Origin: Notolepis coatsorum
Taxonomy: Eukaryota; Chordata; Actinopteri; Aulopiformes; Paralepididae
Assembly (NCBI GenBank): GCA_963971535.1
Contig: OZ020586.1
Span: 75,094,584 to 75,158,583, forward strand
Direction of reading: 5' to 3'
DNA length: 64,000 nucleotides
Part shown: piece by piece, positions 20,885-31,439 of the stretch
How the letters are laid out: each line of letters opens with the position of its first letter
How positions within the stretch are numbered: the stretch's first letter is position 1
Notes under the pieces: generated by a model
Told to the model about the DNA's origin: nothing
What the model saw: only the letters and a program-made list of their open reading frames with translations
Database searches by the model: none
Made by a program: the position numbers and the translations under genes

Positions 20885-22284
20885 AGATTATTGATCCCCT
20901 TGGGGAAATGCAGGCATCATCGAGCATGGGGGAGGGGGGGTACAGGTATGGGCATGGTAATAGTAGAAGACATAAAATACAGGCAATAATGAGTACGGTA
21001 GAAAAGTAAAAATAGGCAGTGTAAACAATATAATTAATTCTGAATACGCATATGAACAAGTAGGCAGGGTGATCAAAGGTGTAGATGAGGGTCTGTATGC
21101 CCTATCAGTTATATTATACATTACAATAAATATGGTCAATGACACTGGAATCTAAATATATACTATGAGTAAGTAAAGTATACAGTATACACACTACACA
21201 GATGCAGTAGACATATGGTACTCTAACTGGCCGCTGGCGTGATATACGTCATACGTTGTAATCCATGCAGTTTACATTTACATTTTGTCATTTAGCTTAC
21301 GCTTTTAGCCAAAGCGACTTACAAGTTCTGTATGACAAGTCATCAGGGCACAACTCTATCAGCTGAGTAACAATGTCCATCAAAGTGTTGAGTGCTACAG
21401 TGTAGGTTAGTATATTAGGACAAGTGCATGTCAGTAAGGTTTGTTAGGGTTATATATACGTATATCCATATATATTGGTCGAAGAAGTGTGTCTTTAGTC
21501 GACGGCTGTCCTAACTGTCTGTGGTGGGAAGTTCGTTCCACCATTGTGGGGCAAGGACCGAGAATAAGCGGCTTCTCTTTGATGACCCTCCCGGAGCTTG
21601 GATAGGAGTAGGTCTGAGGCGGCCAGAAGATGCAGTGCGTAGGGTTCTTGAGGGTGTGTAGTTAGAGACCATTGACCGGGAGCCATTCCCTTCGCTGCAC
21701 GATATGCCAGGTCGAGGGCCTTGAAGTGGATTTGTGTGGCAATGGGGAGCCAGTGCAGGTCCCTGAGAAGTGGGGTGACATGGGCTGACTTCGGTAGGTT
21801 TGAGATCAGGCGGGCGGATGCGTTCTGAATGAGTTGAAGAGGCTTGGTGGCAGTGGTCGGAAGGCCAGCATGCAGTGCGTTTAGGTGGGAGTCAGACACA
21901 CTTAGTGATCAGACATTCCTAGTTCTCGAGTTCTGCTGCCGTTAGTTATCTGGCTGCTGGCAGTGGTCCCTGCCCACTGTTGTGGAGCCTGATGGCTGCT
22001 GGTACGAAGGACTGGCCGAGGCGGTTAGTGGTGTATTGGAGGGTATGAGTGGCTGAACGTGCTTCTCATCTTGACTAGCTCCTCATAGATGGGGTGGGAG
22101 GGGTTCTCCAGGATAGCGACCAGCTTCCTTCTCATCCTCCTCTCCACCACCACCTCTAGTTTGACCAGCTCGACTCCCACCACAGAGCTAGCCTTCCTCA
22201 CCAGCTTGTTCAGTTTGTTGGTGTCCCTTGAGTTGATGTAGCCCCCCCAGCATACCACACCACAGCATGGTATGCAGCATATAA
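20885..22284 (-). mobile_element. LINE-D fragment interrupted by LINE-B
   Basis: The 3' end on the minus strand lies at 20885-20905. The coding remnant at 22025-22258 (peptide NKLVRKASSVVGVELVKLEV) matches the copy at 3.4 kb. A LINE-B fragment sits between the two parts (21271-21905). The copy is 5'-truncated where the TTAGGN-like array resumes. Confidence 0.75.
21271..21905 (-). mobile_element. LINE-B 3' fragment nested in LINE-D
   Basis: The plus strand begins with TTTACATTTACATTTTGTCA, the LINE-B tail. It then covers the 3' UTR and the last 130 or so codons of the RT C-terminus (21495-21899; SARLISNLPKSAHVTPLLRD, then DLHWLPIATQIHFKAL). Its sequence is more diverged from the 46-50 kb copies than those are from each other, so it is an older insertion. 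Confidence 0.85.
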
Positions 22285-22773
22285 CAGATTTGGTTAAAAT
22301 GATGGTTATGTTAAGATTAGGTTAATATTAGGGTTATGTTTAGGATTAGATTAAGTCTATGGTTATTGTTAGGGTTAAATTAAGATTATGGTTAGGATTA
22401 GGTTAATATTATGGTTAGGATCAGGTTAATATTATGGTTACTGTTCAGATTAGGTTAATATGGTTAGGATTAGGTTATATTAGGATTAGGTTAAGAGTAT
22501 GGTTATTGTTAGGGTTAGATTAAGATTATGTTTATTGTTAGGATTAGGTTAAGATTATGGTTATGGTTAGGTTTAGATTCATATTATGGTTATTGTTAGG
22601 GTTAGGTTACGATTATGGTTATTGATTGGGTTAAGATTATTGTTATGGTTAGGTTTAGGTTACGATTATGGTTATTGATTGGGTTAAGATTATTGTCACG
22701 GTTAGGTTTAGATTCATATTATGGTTAGGGTTAGATTAAGATTATGGTTAGATTAGGTTAAGATTATGGTTAT
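22285..22773 (+). repeat. Degenerate TTAGGN-like array, block 3
   Basis: About 490 bp of TTATGG/TTAGGA/TTAAGA hexamer-like units. It is interrupted by the solo LTR, whose TSD GTTAT is part of the array. Confidence 0.9.
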
Positions 22774-24124
22774 TGTTACAAAGGATCAGATTAAACCGAA
22801 TATATATATTTATTTATTGATATATATTGCATAGTATTTGTATATCGTTTGATATCCCTTGTATATTCCTTGTACATATACACGGAATATCCCTTTAGCC
22901 CAGACCATAATAGTTCATTCTCCTATTGGACAGCGGTCCACCGGCGCCAGGGACCGGCCTCCGGAGTCAGGTTCAAAGTCACCGTCAAGACGTGTCTGGA
23001 CATGCCCGGCCTTGCCCAGGGATACGCGACAGAAATGAGATTGGCACTAGTTTGTTCACCGTGCGTATAAATACGGCGCAGGTGAATATAGAAGCCCCTT
23101 AGCCCTTCTTAGCCTTAGTATGTTACCCAATAAGTTGAAGCCTCACCCACGATACAACGTGCGGTGAAGTATGGCCTGTTTGGCCCCAGAATAGAGCATT
23201 GAGACCGCGTGCGAATTAATAACTGAATTGTCAGAGTTTGGCGCTATACCGTCGAGTGCGACATATTTCTCTTAAGTCAATAATAGTCTATTTGTGTATA
23301 GTGTATCGTGCGGTTAAAGTTCTACAGTGACCAGCATCTCCAACGCTTCCTCGTATTAGCTAGAGTTCTTATCCAGGCTGGGCTGACCACATGGCGCTTT
23401 CACCCGAGGAGACCTAGACGAGAACCGTATGGACATGTACACTGGATTAATCTACCCGACGACTACATAGCCCTTTGCGGCTGGAATATATTTGCTTTGG
23501 TCCTGTGATTTATGGAGCGGATAATCGCCGACGCCTGCACGTGTTGGATTTACCCCGCGAGGAGTCAAGTCGAGTCGGCGCCTCAGAGAGCCTGAGGCCG
23601 ACTAGCTTTCTTCACTGTGGAGCTACAGTCTACAGAGAACAGCTGTATTCGTCTGTGGATCAAGAGGCTATTGCACCGGCTCCTGTACCTGGAATCTCCT
23701 TAGTCATCGTTGACCAGATGTTCTACTACCGACAGATCTTCTACCCCTGCTGGCTTACAACCAGGGGGACCCTTCCAGTATCTCCCGCTATATTACTAGT
23801 GTACCATAGATATAATTCCCTAAGATTCAGGTTGTATACTTACCTCCTGCGTAACCAGAGAATGGACATTCGTTGTTGATTTGCCTACGCACATTCCTTT
23901 GCCTTACAAGTGCATTCAAAGAATAATGTAAAGTATCCTATGTACCTTTTGCTCCATTAAATACTTGATTATACCTTTGTTTGGAACCGATTTCATTGTG
24001 GGAAGTGTTCATCATATTCATATATCGTGTACTGTATGGCCAGTAATTAAAGTACATAAAGCGGTAGTGGTTTAATGATACCATACTTATCAATACAGTC
24101 AGGGAATTGTACCCCTCAGTTACA
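22774..24124 (+). mobile_element. Solo LTR, 1351 bp, TSD GTTAT
   Basis: Begins TGTTACAAAGG and ends CCTCAGTTACA, with the 5-bp duplication GTTAT at 22769-22773 and 24125-24129. A TATA box (CGTATAAATACGG) lies near 23065, and possible polyadenylation signals (CATTAAATACTTG) near 23955, so the promoter reads on the plus strand. There is no internal region, so LTR-LTR recombination removed the body. A 5-bp TSD fits Ty3 or BEL-type elements and many retroviruses. No second copy exists in the window. The ORFs within (for example 23475-23879) have no retroviral motif. Confidence 0.82.
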
Positions 24125-24129
24125 GTTAT

Positions 24130-24415
24130 GATTATATTAAGATTATGGTTATGGTTATGTTATGGTTATGATTAGATTAGGATTATGGTTATAGTTAGGG
24201 TTAGATTAAGAGTATGGCTATTGTTAGGATTAGGTTAAGATTATGGTTATGGTTAGGTTTAGATTATTATTATGGTTATGGTTAGGATTAGGTTAATATT
24301 ATGGTTATGGTTAGGATTAGATACAAATTATGGTTAGGATTAGGTTAAGGTTAATGTTATGGTTATGTTATGGTTAGGATTAGATTAGGATTATGGTTAT
24401 AGTTAGGATTATATT
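24130..24415 (+). repeat. Degenerate TTAGGN-like array, block 4
   Basis: Continuation of the array right of the solo LTR, same orientation and composition. Confidence 0.88.
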
Positions 24416-24990
24416 AAAGGGGACCTGCATTGCTATTCCTAGCACTATTTGGGCAACTTTACACAATTCCTGTGAGCCTATTGAAGACATAAGGTTTTTT
24501 TTCAAAGAAAAATGCATTGTTTTATATTTCTAATCAAGTACTCAAAACCATAATTTTTCAGCCTCAGGATTTCAGGCTGTTATGGCCTGGCTCCGCCCAT
24601 AAGCACTTTGAGTGACAGTCAGCCCACACAGTCTGCGACTGGTAGACAGAGAGAGATAGAGAGAGAGAGAGGGGGGGTGGGAGAGAGAGAGAGCGAGAGA
24701 GAGAGAGAGACGGGGCGGTGTTTCTGTGCGGGTCCCCTTCTCTCTCTCTCCCTCTCCCGTCCGGGGGGGTGTGCCGCGCTGCAGCTTGTGCTCCCGAATG
24801 GGGGGGGGGGAGTGTTTGCACGGTGGTCTCTCTCTCTCTCTCGATTCGGGAGCAGCTCCGCAGTGTGTATGTGTGCTCTGTCACGAGGGTCTATCTGATT
24901 CTCTCTCTCTCTCTCGCTCGCTCTGTCAAACCCCGTTTGGTGCGCTACAACCACAGAGCCAATCGGATCACTGTCCGCTTACCCAGCGCC
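24416..24990. mobile_element. Left end of a TTAA-type MITE followed by GA/CT-rich sequence
   Basis: Begins TTAAAGGGGACC and shares blocks such as CTAATCAAGTACTCAAAA with the MITE at 54.6 kb over about 180 bp. A purine tract (GAGA, 24645-24715) and pyrimidine tracts (CTCT, 24740-24760, 24825-24845 and 24900-24925) follow. I saw no right TTAA end. Open frames across the tracts are low-complexity artefacts. Confidence 0.65.
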
Positions 24991-25215
24991 CGTTAGGTTA
25001 GGTTAATATTTGTGTTATGGTTAGGATTAGGTTAATATTTGTGGTTATGATTAGGTTAATTAATATTATGGTTAGGATTAGGTTATGGCTAGGATTAGGT
25101 AAAGATTTGGGTTATGGTTAGGATTATATTAAGATTATGGTTATTGTTAGGGTTAAATTAAGATTATGGTTATGGTTATTGTTAGGATTAGTTTAATATT
25201 ATGGTTAGATAAAAA
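24991..25215 (+). repeat. Degenerate TTAGGN-like array, block 5
   Basis: About 225 bp of the same repeat, ending near the LINE-D/hAT complex. Confidence 0.88.
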
Positions 25216-25257
25216 TTGCACTCTGTCTCATATATACCCGTAGTCAGGGGTGTAAAG

Positions 25258-26052
25258 CAGGGGCAGATTTAGGATTGTAGGAGATCCGGGGCTTAGCCCA
25301 GATGGGCCCCCCCCCCCTTTTTTTTTATTTTATTTTTTTTTGGGCAGGCAATGGGTGGTTTGCAGGGGGTCAGGCACGACCCCCTCCACAAAATTTTTTT
25401 TTGAATTTAATGAACCTGTACGTGCAATTTCCTACAATATAGAGCCTTCAATCTTGACCAATAAAGCTGCTCTTTTCACTATAAAACTCAGTTAACCATA
25501 ACGTAGTTATGGTTAGATTTATATATTGGGGGGGATATATCATATTTTTCATATAATCAAAAAGTGGTGGAGCAAGATCATACCTTTGCTCCCCCAAGTT
25601 CAATAGTGGGAGAGCAGAGATGCTCCGAATGCTCTTATGGCCAGGCGTCTATGATTCACTGATACAAAGTAAAATAGTGCAGTGCAATAAAATAGTTAGT
25701 AAAATAGAATAAAATAATGCAATAGTGCATTGCAATAAAATAGTTATCATCGTATTTTTTCGGGAGGCCGGTAAGGAGTGCATTACAGTAGTCGAGTTGG
25801 CTTGAGATAAAGGCATGGATCTGGTTTTCAGCGTCCTTTTGATTTATAAATGGCCGTACTTTAGCTATGTTTCTAAGGTGGAAGAATTAAGTTTTTGTCA
25901 ACTAGTTGATTGTGATTTAAAGCTTAGGTCTGAGTCTACCATAACACCAAGACTTAACTCACTCAAATACAGTTAGCAGCTGGATAGACCACAGATGGAA
26001 ATTAGCTTCTGCTAAATCTGGTGCAAACATATTTTCATGTAACAATGATGAA

Positions 26053-26087
<35 letters not shown>

Positions 26088-26154
26088 GATTCGGGGCTTT
26101 TCAGAATACATCCGGGGCTTGAGCCTAGGTAGCCACCCCCTAGCTCCGCCCCTG
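25258..26154. mobile_element. Second hAT nested in the Tol2-like element, TSD GTGTAAAG
   Basis: Starts CAGGGGCAGATTTAG and ends GCTCCGCCCCTG. The duplicated octamer GTGTAAAG at 25250-25257 and 26155-26162 is part of the host element's terminal repeat. The interior has poly-C, poly-T and poly-A tracts and a fragment of LINE-A. There is no transposase. Confidence 0.9.
25752..25966 (-). mobile_element. LINE-A ORF2 fragment
   Basis: Aligns by eye with 13904-14103 (shared GTGCATTACAGTAGTC, AATGGCCGTACTTT and CTAAGGTGGAAGAA). It is a decayed piece of the RT C-terminal region lying inside the nested hAT. Confidence 0.75.
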
Positions 26155-26552
26155 GTGTAAAGTACTTGAGTAATTGTACTTCATTACAATACTTAAGTAC
26201 TGTTTTGGGGGATTTGTACTTTACTCAAGTATTAGGTTTGTATACTTTGTACTTTTACTCCATTACATTTCAGAGAAAGAAAACATACTTTTTACTCCTT
26301 ACATTTAAAATGCAGACCTACAAAGTACAAATCTCACAGGTCCAACCATTTTAATTATATTTTAATTGTTTATCTGGCCGAACTAACATTAACGTTATTA
26401 ATCCTGCGACCGCAGGTAAACAGCCAATCAAATCCCCATCAATGGAAAATGAACCCGCTCATACCCATGCTGATTGGTCCTTGTGCAACACTAGAAAGAA
26501 GGGATCTTTGATTAAACACCTGCTATCAGAAGAATAGACAGTCAGATCCGCA

Positions 26553-26757
26553 TTATGCTGTGGTTAATATTGTGATATTATTCAGGGTACTCCAGTATTC
26601 TGTTTTTTATATTGTGATATTATTCAGGGTACTCCAGTATTCTGTCTTTAATATTGTGATATTATTCAGGGTACTCCAGTATTCTGCCTTTAATATTGTG
26701 ATATTATTCAGGATAATCCAGTATGCTGTGGTTAATATTGTGATATTATTCATGCTG
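26553..26757. repeat. Minisatellite, about 42-bp unit, 5 copies
   Basis: Units share TAATATTGTGATATTATTCA and GGGTACTCCAGTATTCTG, with decay in the last two. They lie in the interior of the Tol2-like element. Confidence 0.92.
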
Positions 26758-27202
26758 TGATGAGAATGCCGTCCATGTTAGTTTACCTTCAACGGAGAAG
26801 TGCATTAAATAATCTTTATGCAAAAAAAGTGTCCTCTGTTTTTTCATTTCAGCATTGTCTATCGCAGAACACATGCCATTGTGGGCAGAGTGTTGGTTTC
26901 ATTCCAGCCTTGCCTAAACACCAGCTGATGATTTCACTAATTGGCTCACCTCTTCAACTAACTCACCTGGTGCAATGTATAGTTAAAATGAAAACTTGGC
27001 CCACGATGGAATGAGTTTGAGACCCCTGGTCTATCCCTTTCCCAATTTTTTTTTTTACTTTTACTTTTTAGTACTTAAGTACATTTAAAAGTAGGACTTT
27101 TTGACTTTTACTCACGTGTGTTTTTAGCCAGATACTTAGACTTTTACTTGAGTCAGATTTTGAGACGGTAGCCATAATTTCTGGGTACTTTTTACACCCC
27201 TG

Positions 27203-27302
27203 CCCGTAGTACGCTCTGCTGAGCGCACTACTCTCTGTAGAGCCTTCCTGTCCTGGGCAGTGCAGTTGCCAAACCAGGCAGTGATGTTCCCAGTCAGGAT
27301 GC
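27203..27302 (-). mobile_element. LINE-D segment left of the retrovirus
   Basis: Minus-strand coding remnant with ILTGNITAWFGNCTAQDRKA. It is the direct continuation of the LINE-D RT region at 41233 onward: the provirus splits the sequence, with ATGC duplicated at both edges. Confidence 0.8.
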
Positions 27303-28195
27303 TGTTGTGGCTGATGGTTGTTAACACAGCAAGAGACGATAGTTCCAATTTCAACAGGCAATTTGTTTAATGAAAGAAAGTTTAACAGCAGAGCTATGGA
27401 TCAGCAGACGGTCACCACAGTTGAAGAAAAACACTCTAACTTCTCAATCCCTCTGCTTGTCCCATAAATCCCTTCTCAGCCCTGCCCCCACATGACAGAT
27501 ATGATGACGTGTCATATTATATCAGATATGACATGACGTACATTAAGATGACACGTAGATTTAACATCGAAGAGAGATAAAGACATTAAGAAGAACATAG
27601 ATTTAACATCGAAGAGAGATAAAAACATTAAGAACATCGAAGAGAGATAAAGACATTAAGAAGAACATAGATTTAACATCGAAGAGAGATAAAAACATTA
27701 AGAACATCGAAGAGAGATAAAGACATTAAGAAGAACATAGATTTAACATCGAAGAGAGATGCAAGATTAGTGAGATGTGTGTGTGTATATGTGTGTGTAT
27801 GAAAGAGAGAGTCAAGATTAGTGAGATGTGTGTGTGTATATGTGTGTGTATGAAAGAGAGAAAAGATTGGTGAGATGTGTGTGTGTATATGTGTGTGTAT
27901 GAAAGAGAGAAAAGATTAGTGAGATGTGTGTGTGTATATGTGTGTGTATGAAAGAGAGAAAAGATTAGTGAGATGTGTGTGTGTATATGTTTGTGTATGA
28001 AAGAGAGAAAAGGACAAGATATGATGTATAAGATTAAAGCACACGATATGATGTACGAGATTAAAAGCACACAACGTGATGTACTGAAATGTCTATCTGC
28101 AAGTTGTTTTAAGAACATCAGCCAGACCGTCTTTCAGTACTGCTTAGTTGACCCATATTAAACTAGTTCACTTCATATACACATTTTCCCCAACA
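27303..28195 (-). repeat. 3' LTR of the retrovirus, 893 bp
   Basis: Identical to the 5' LTR except at 27509 (G here, A at 40546) and 27611 (G here, A at 40648). On the minus strand, U3 begins at 28195. It contains five copies of a 48-50-bp unit (GAGATGTGTGTGTGTATATG, 27764-28010) and several copies of a roughly 40-bp unit (AACATCGAAGAGAGATAAA, 27560-27765), which would be enhancer-like repeats. A TATA-like TATAATA lies at 27515-27521, and ATTAAA at 27366-27371 is a likely polyadenylation signal. Small ORFs over the tandem repeats are not genes. Confidence 0.95.
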
Positions 28196-28206
28196 TTCCC
28201 CCATTT
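28196..28206 (-). promoter_or_regulatory. Polypurine tract
   Basis: On the minus strand AAATGGGGGAA directly precedes the TG of the 3' LTR. A purine run in this position primes plus-strand DNA synthesis. One T interrupts it. Confidence 0.8.
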
Positions 28207-30308
28207 GGGGCTATCCCTAGTCCCACCCAAATCATATAACCAAGAAAATGTGAACGTCTAACTAAACGAGACGCTTTGACCCTTTTAACCTTCCAATTAA
28301 GAGTACCCTCCTCCCGTTCGGATGCACTCCTTCCCCTACTTAGATGCACCTCTCCCCGTAAGGTTTAGGCAGTCCGCTACGACGCAACAACCAGCTCCTT
28401 TCTCAGGACTGCCTTGTCCGACGTCGGCCCCTCTCCCCCAACAGAGATGCAGGTCTCCACTTCCGGCGGTAAGGTCTCCTCTCATGAACGGAAGCAGTCC
28501 CCTTATTTTACCTTCAGGTGCAGTTTAAGGCTGGGTCCCTTTCCAACCTTAGGAGAGACAATCCAGATTCCTCTGAATTGACACCCCTTACCCTTCTGCT
28601 TCCCAGTGGTTCTTTTCAAACCTGCTGATCACAGAAGCACAACTCGCCTACTAACCCTGTATCGGTTAGTAAGGTTACTGTGGCCTGACTGTACATTGAG
28701 CCAGGTGCATTCATGCCACTGTTGTCCAGTCACTCACGGTCCCACATCCCGCGTGTCTGTGACTATAAACAGGGTCATAACGCTCTCCCAACCGGCTGGC
28801 GACCCAGTCGATAGCGACCTCATAGTCCGTCATCAAGTCAGGACCCCAAGCGGCTGACTGTCCGTAGTACCTATCAGCCACTCAGTTTAGAAACCGACGG
28901 TCTTGTCCCCACCCCGCTTGCTCCGGGCATGGAAATATTGACTGTTTTCGCCAGCCTTGCCTGTTCACGGCAGGAGCTGTGCCCCCTACGGTGCACCGCC
29001 CTGCTCCTAGGTGTGGACTGTCGCCCACGTACCACCCAGTGCCCACACCAACTTACGTGCGACGTTTCCTGGGCCGACTAGACGGTACCACAGTGGTATG
29101 TTATTTCATACCTCGTTACGCACGAGGGCCTTCAGTCACTCCCCAGCACTATATGTATGTGTTTAACGTGCGCCCAGACTCTTGCGAGCCCACTGCCGCC
29201 TGTTATGGTCTAGAGGTTCGGGGTGCCTACCCCCTCCCTAAACCATATTTACATAATAAAAGTTTAAATGCCTAATCTAAACAAGAAACCTAATACATTT
29301 TAAATGTCTAACTAAACAAGAACGCTTACTTCATTCACTGGACCCCTAACGGACCAACAAAGGCTGACTACCGTTCTCACAATAAACACAAAACCGCTCA
29401 AAACAAGAGTAATAATAAAACATCAAAAAAAACACCCCAATTTATAATCCTAACCTGACAGACAAATCCCCCCAACCTCCACCGCTTACCAAATGAGCCA
29501 CAGTTCCGGCCGGAAACCGCGACTCTCATCAGGGAAAGGAGAAGTTGACCGTCAGAACTAAACATAGAACATCCCTCCCCCAAAAAGAAATGACATTGTC
29601 TCTTCCATAACATTGAGTCCTAGTGTCCATCGCTCAGCCCCCCTTCCATGCCCTCGCCATAGTCTCCTCACCGTATTGCCAAAAGTCACATTTTGCCAAT
29701 ACAGCAACCACCACGCCACACCTCCAGTCCCCGTAGAAGCATGTCCCCATGCCTGGACGGGAGGCGCTGGTCCCGACCTCACCACGTGTCCCCCCATCTT
29801 CGACGGGAGGTGCCCATCTTGCCCACTGCGTTAGCCCCCCCCTTTGTCCCTTCAGTCCCCAGAACCGATCCCCAGAACACTTCTTCTCAATGCTTCCTCA
29901 GGCTCAGAACCGACACTCCGTACCATTCCATACCGATGCCCCTTCCCATTCCGGTTTGACCAGGACCATGAGTAAAATAAACAAAAATAATAAAAAATAA
30001 ACCATCACTCAGACCATCCCCCGTCACTCTTAAAGGAAAGAACCAATACAAAATGTCTTCAAAAAACCTTTACATGTTTTTTTTTTTTTTTTTTTTTTTT
30101 TGAAATAAAAGGAATAAACCAAACCAAACTGAACCAAACAGAAAGAAAATGTCCCTTCCTCACCATACGCCTAGTTAAAGGAATAAAACAAACAAAACTG
30201 AACCAAACAGAAAGAAAATGTCCCTTCCTCACCATACGCCTAGTTAAAGGAATAAAACAAACAAAACTGAACCAAACAAAAAGAAAATGTCCCTACCTCA
30301 CCATACCC
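28207..30308 (-). other. Retroviral region between env and 3' LTR
   Basis: About 2.1 kb with no ORF that I recognise as an accessory gene. The minus-strand frames are 71 and 79 codons. The region is G-rich on the coding strand and holds a 22-base poly-T/A run at 30080-30101. A 69-bp unit is repeated three times across 30108-30308. It is much longer than the few hundred bases usual after env in simple retroviruses. It might be captured host sequence. Confidence 0.6.
30108..30308. repeat. Tandem repeat, 69-bp unit, 3 copies, at the env 3' end
   Basis: Units share GAAAATGTCCCTTCCTCACC and TAAAGGAATAAAACAAACAA. The first two copies are almost identical and the third has point changes. The env stop codon lies at its right edge (30309-30311), so the array may have grown from the env end. 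Confidence 0.92.
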
Positions 30309-31439
30309 CTAATCCTCTATCCCCTCGTCTCCCTCTAAGGCAGCATAAAGCTGAGGGCATGGCCCGATTTGTGGCTCAATCTCTTTCTGCCCCACCATCA
30401 GCATTCGGCTCGTTACGTGTGAAGTTACCAGCCTACCCAAGAGAGGCATACCACAACAGAAAAGGAGAACCAATATCAACCCTGCCACCCCAATGGATAT
30501 CCCCGTCTGCATAACTATGCTTCCCCACTGTCCCAATCTTTCCAACACCCCACTCCCCCACCATTCTTCATTCCGGCCAGAATTCCCCCTCAACTCCTCC
30601 CTCAAATCCTTCAGCTTAGCCATGGCCTCGGAGAACTTTCCCCCTGGCCCCACATTCGTCGGAATGAATGTGCAGCAGTACTGTCCAAACATGGAACAGA
30701 CTCCACCCTTCTCCGCCATTAACCAGTTCAGAGCCTGTCTATTCTGCCACGCCACCGTACTGGTCGCGTGCATCTGGTCCCCCATTGCATCCAACGCCTC
30801 CTCGGTGTAGTTGAGATACCGCTGCTGATTGTAAAACAAATAGTTGATCCACCCGGTGTTCTTATTGACCGATATCCATGGCAGAATAGACTCAAACCCT
30901 GCCGCAATCTCATTCTTAGCCATGAACTCGGCTGGAATGCCCCTTGGCTGTCCTATGCTGTCCAGATACACCCTTGGGTCTGCCTTGTAGCTACACTTCG
31001 TTCGAGAGATAGGAGACTCAGAAGGTCCTTCCGTCACTGATAATGGTAGGACCACCATTGGCATGATCGCCTGAACCCGGGCACATCTACCTGACCAATC
31101 TAAAGGAAGTGTATTCCTCAACCTCCTACCGCCGCAGAGCCAGTATTGGTCCGCCAGTGCTATATCCTGGACATGAAAAGGGCAAGCTACAGGCCGTGGG
31201 TTGGTATCCACTCCCTTTAACACGACCCCGTGTCCACACTTTCCTTCTTTCGTGCAGTTAGTCGTGATGCTCCAAATAGTAGTGCACCGCCCCTCTGCCA
31301 CCTCCCCTACGTCCCGGGTCCCCTCCTTTTGCAAGCACTCGAAATCCTTGGTCAGCCATAGTTTGACACCTCTGGGTATTGGCAACCCCGTCGCTACCCC
31401 CTGCACACGTACATCCAATTTCCTACAACGTTCCCGCAT
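30309..31439 (-). CDS. env: Retroviral Env, 3' frame: end of surface unit plus transmembrane unit
   Basis: Residue numbers count from the first Met of this frame (31439), although the frame is open further upstream to a TAG near 31489. The frame holds a Cys-rich surface-unit end, with CPFHVQD and WLCGG about 85-103. A conserved GIPAEF block (about 168-172) and INYLFYNQQR (199-207) follow. The transmembrane unit has the immunosuppressive-domain-like QNRQALNWL, then CX6CC with cysteines 248, 255 and 256. This is the gamma-type arrangement for a disulfide-linked SU-TM. A membrane anchor spans about 311-333 and a cytoplasmic tail of about 40 residues follows. I see no R-X-K/R-R furin site between the Cys-rich part and the transmembrane unit; the position reads ISRTKC. 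This frame is -1 relative to the upstream env frame. It would be translated only with a frame change. Confidence 0.88.
   Translation of the reverse strand: MRERCRKLDVRVQGVATGLPIPRGVKLWLTKDFECLQKEGTRDVGEVAEGRCTTIWSITTNCTKEGKCGHGVVLKGVDTNPRPVACPFHVQDIALADQYWLCGGRRLRNTLPLDWSGRCARVQAIMPMVVLPLSVTEGPSESPISRTKCSYKADPRVYLDSIGQPRGIPAEFMAKNEIAAGFESILPWISVNKNTGWINYLFYNQQRYLNYTEEALDAMGDQMHATSTVAWQNRQALNWLMAEKGGVCSMFGQYCCTFIPTNVGPGGKFSEAMAKLKDLREELRGNSGRNEEWWGSGVLERLGQWGSIVMQTGISIGVAGLILVLLFCCGMPLLGRLVTSHVTSRMLMVGQKEIEPQIGPCPQLYAALEGDEGIED

Larger units (their letters stand above)
25245..27202. mobile_element. Tol2-like hAT element, TSD CCCGTAGT
   Basis: Starts CAGGGGTGTAAAG and ends TTTTTACACCCCTG. The 8-bp duplication CCCGTAGT lies at 25237-25244 and 27203-27210. 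Inside both ends are many AAGTAC/GTACTT motifs (TACTTGAGTAATTGTACTT near 26165 and TACTTTTTAGTACTTAAGTAC near 27060), the arrangement known from Tol2 ends. A second hAT interrupts the left terminal repeat. The interior lacks a transposase and holds a 42-bp minisatellite. It was mobilised in trans. Confidence 0.9.

Noticed and set aside
22769-24129. A TG...CA segment as an intact LTR retrotransposon
   Set aside because: There is no second LTR, primer site or gag/pol; only a solo LTR is supported.
24608-25001. Ser/Leu-rich and Arg/Glu-rich ORFs on both strands
   Set aside because: They arise from CT and GA tracts and have no counterpart in known proteins.
27726-28118. A conserved 130-codon ORF present in both LTRs
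   Set aside because: It is identical only because the LTRs are identical; it reads through the U3 tandem repeats and is not on a plausible transcript start.
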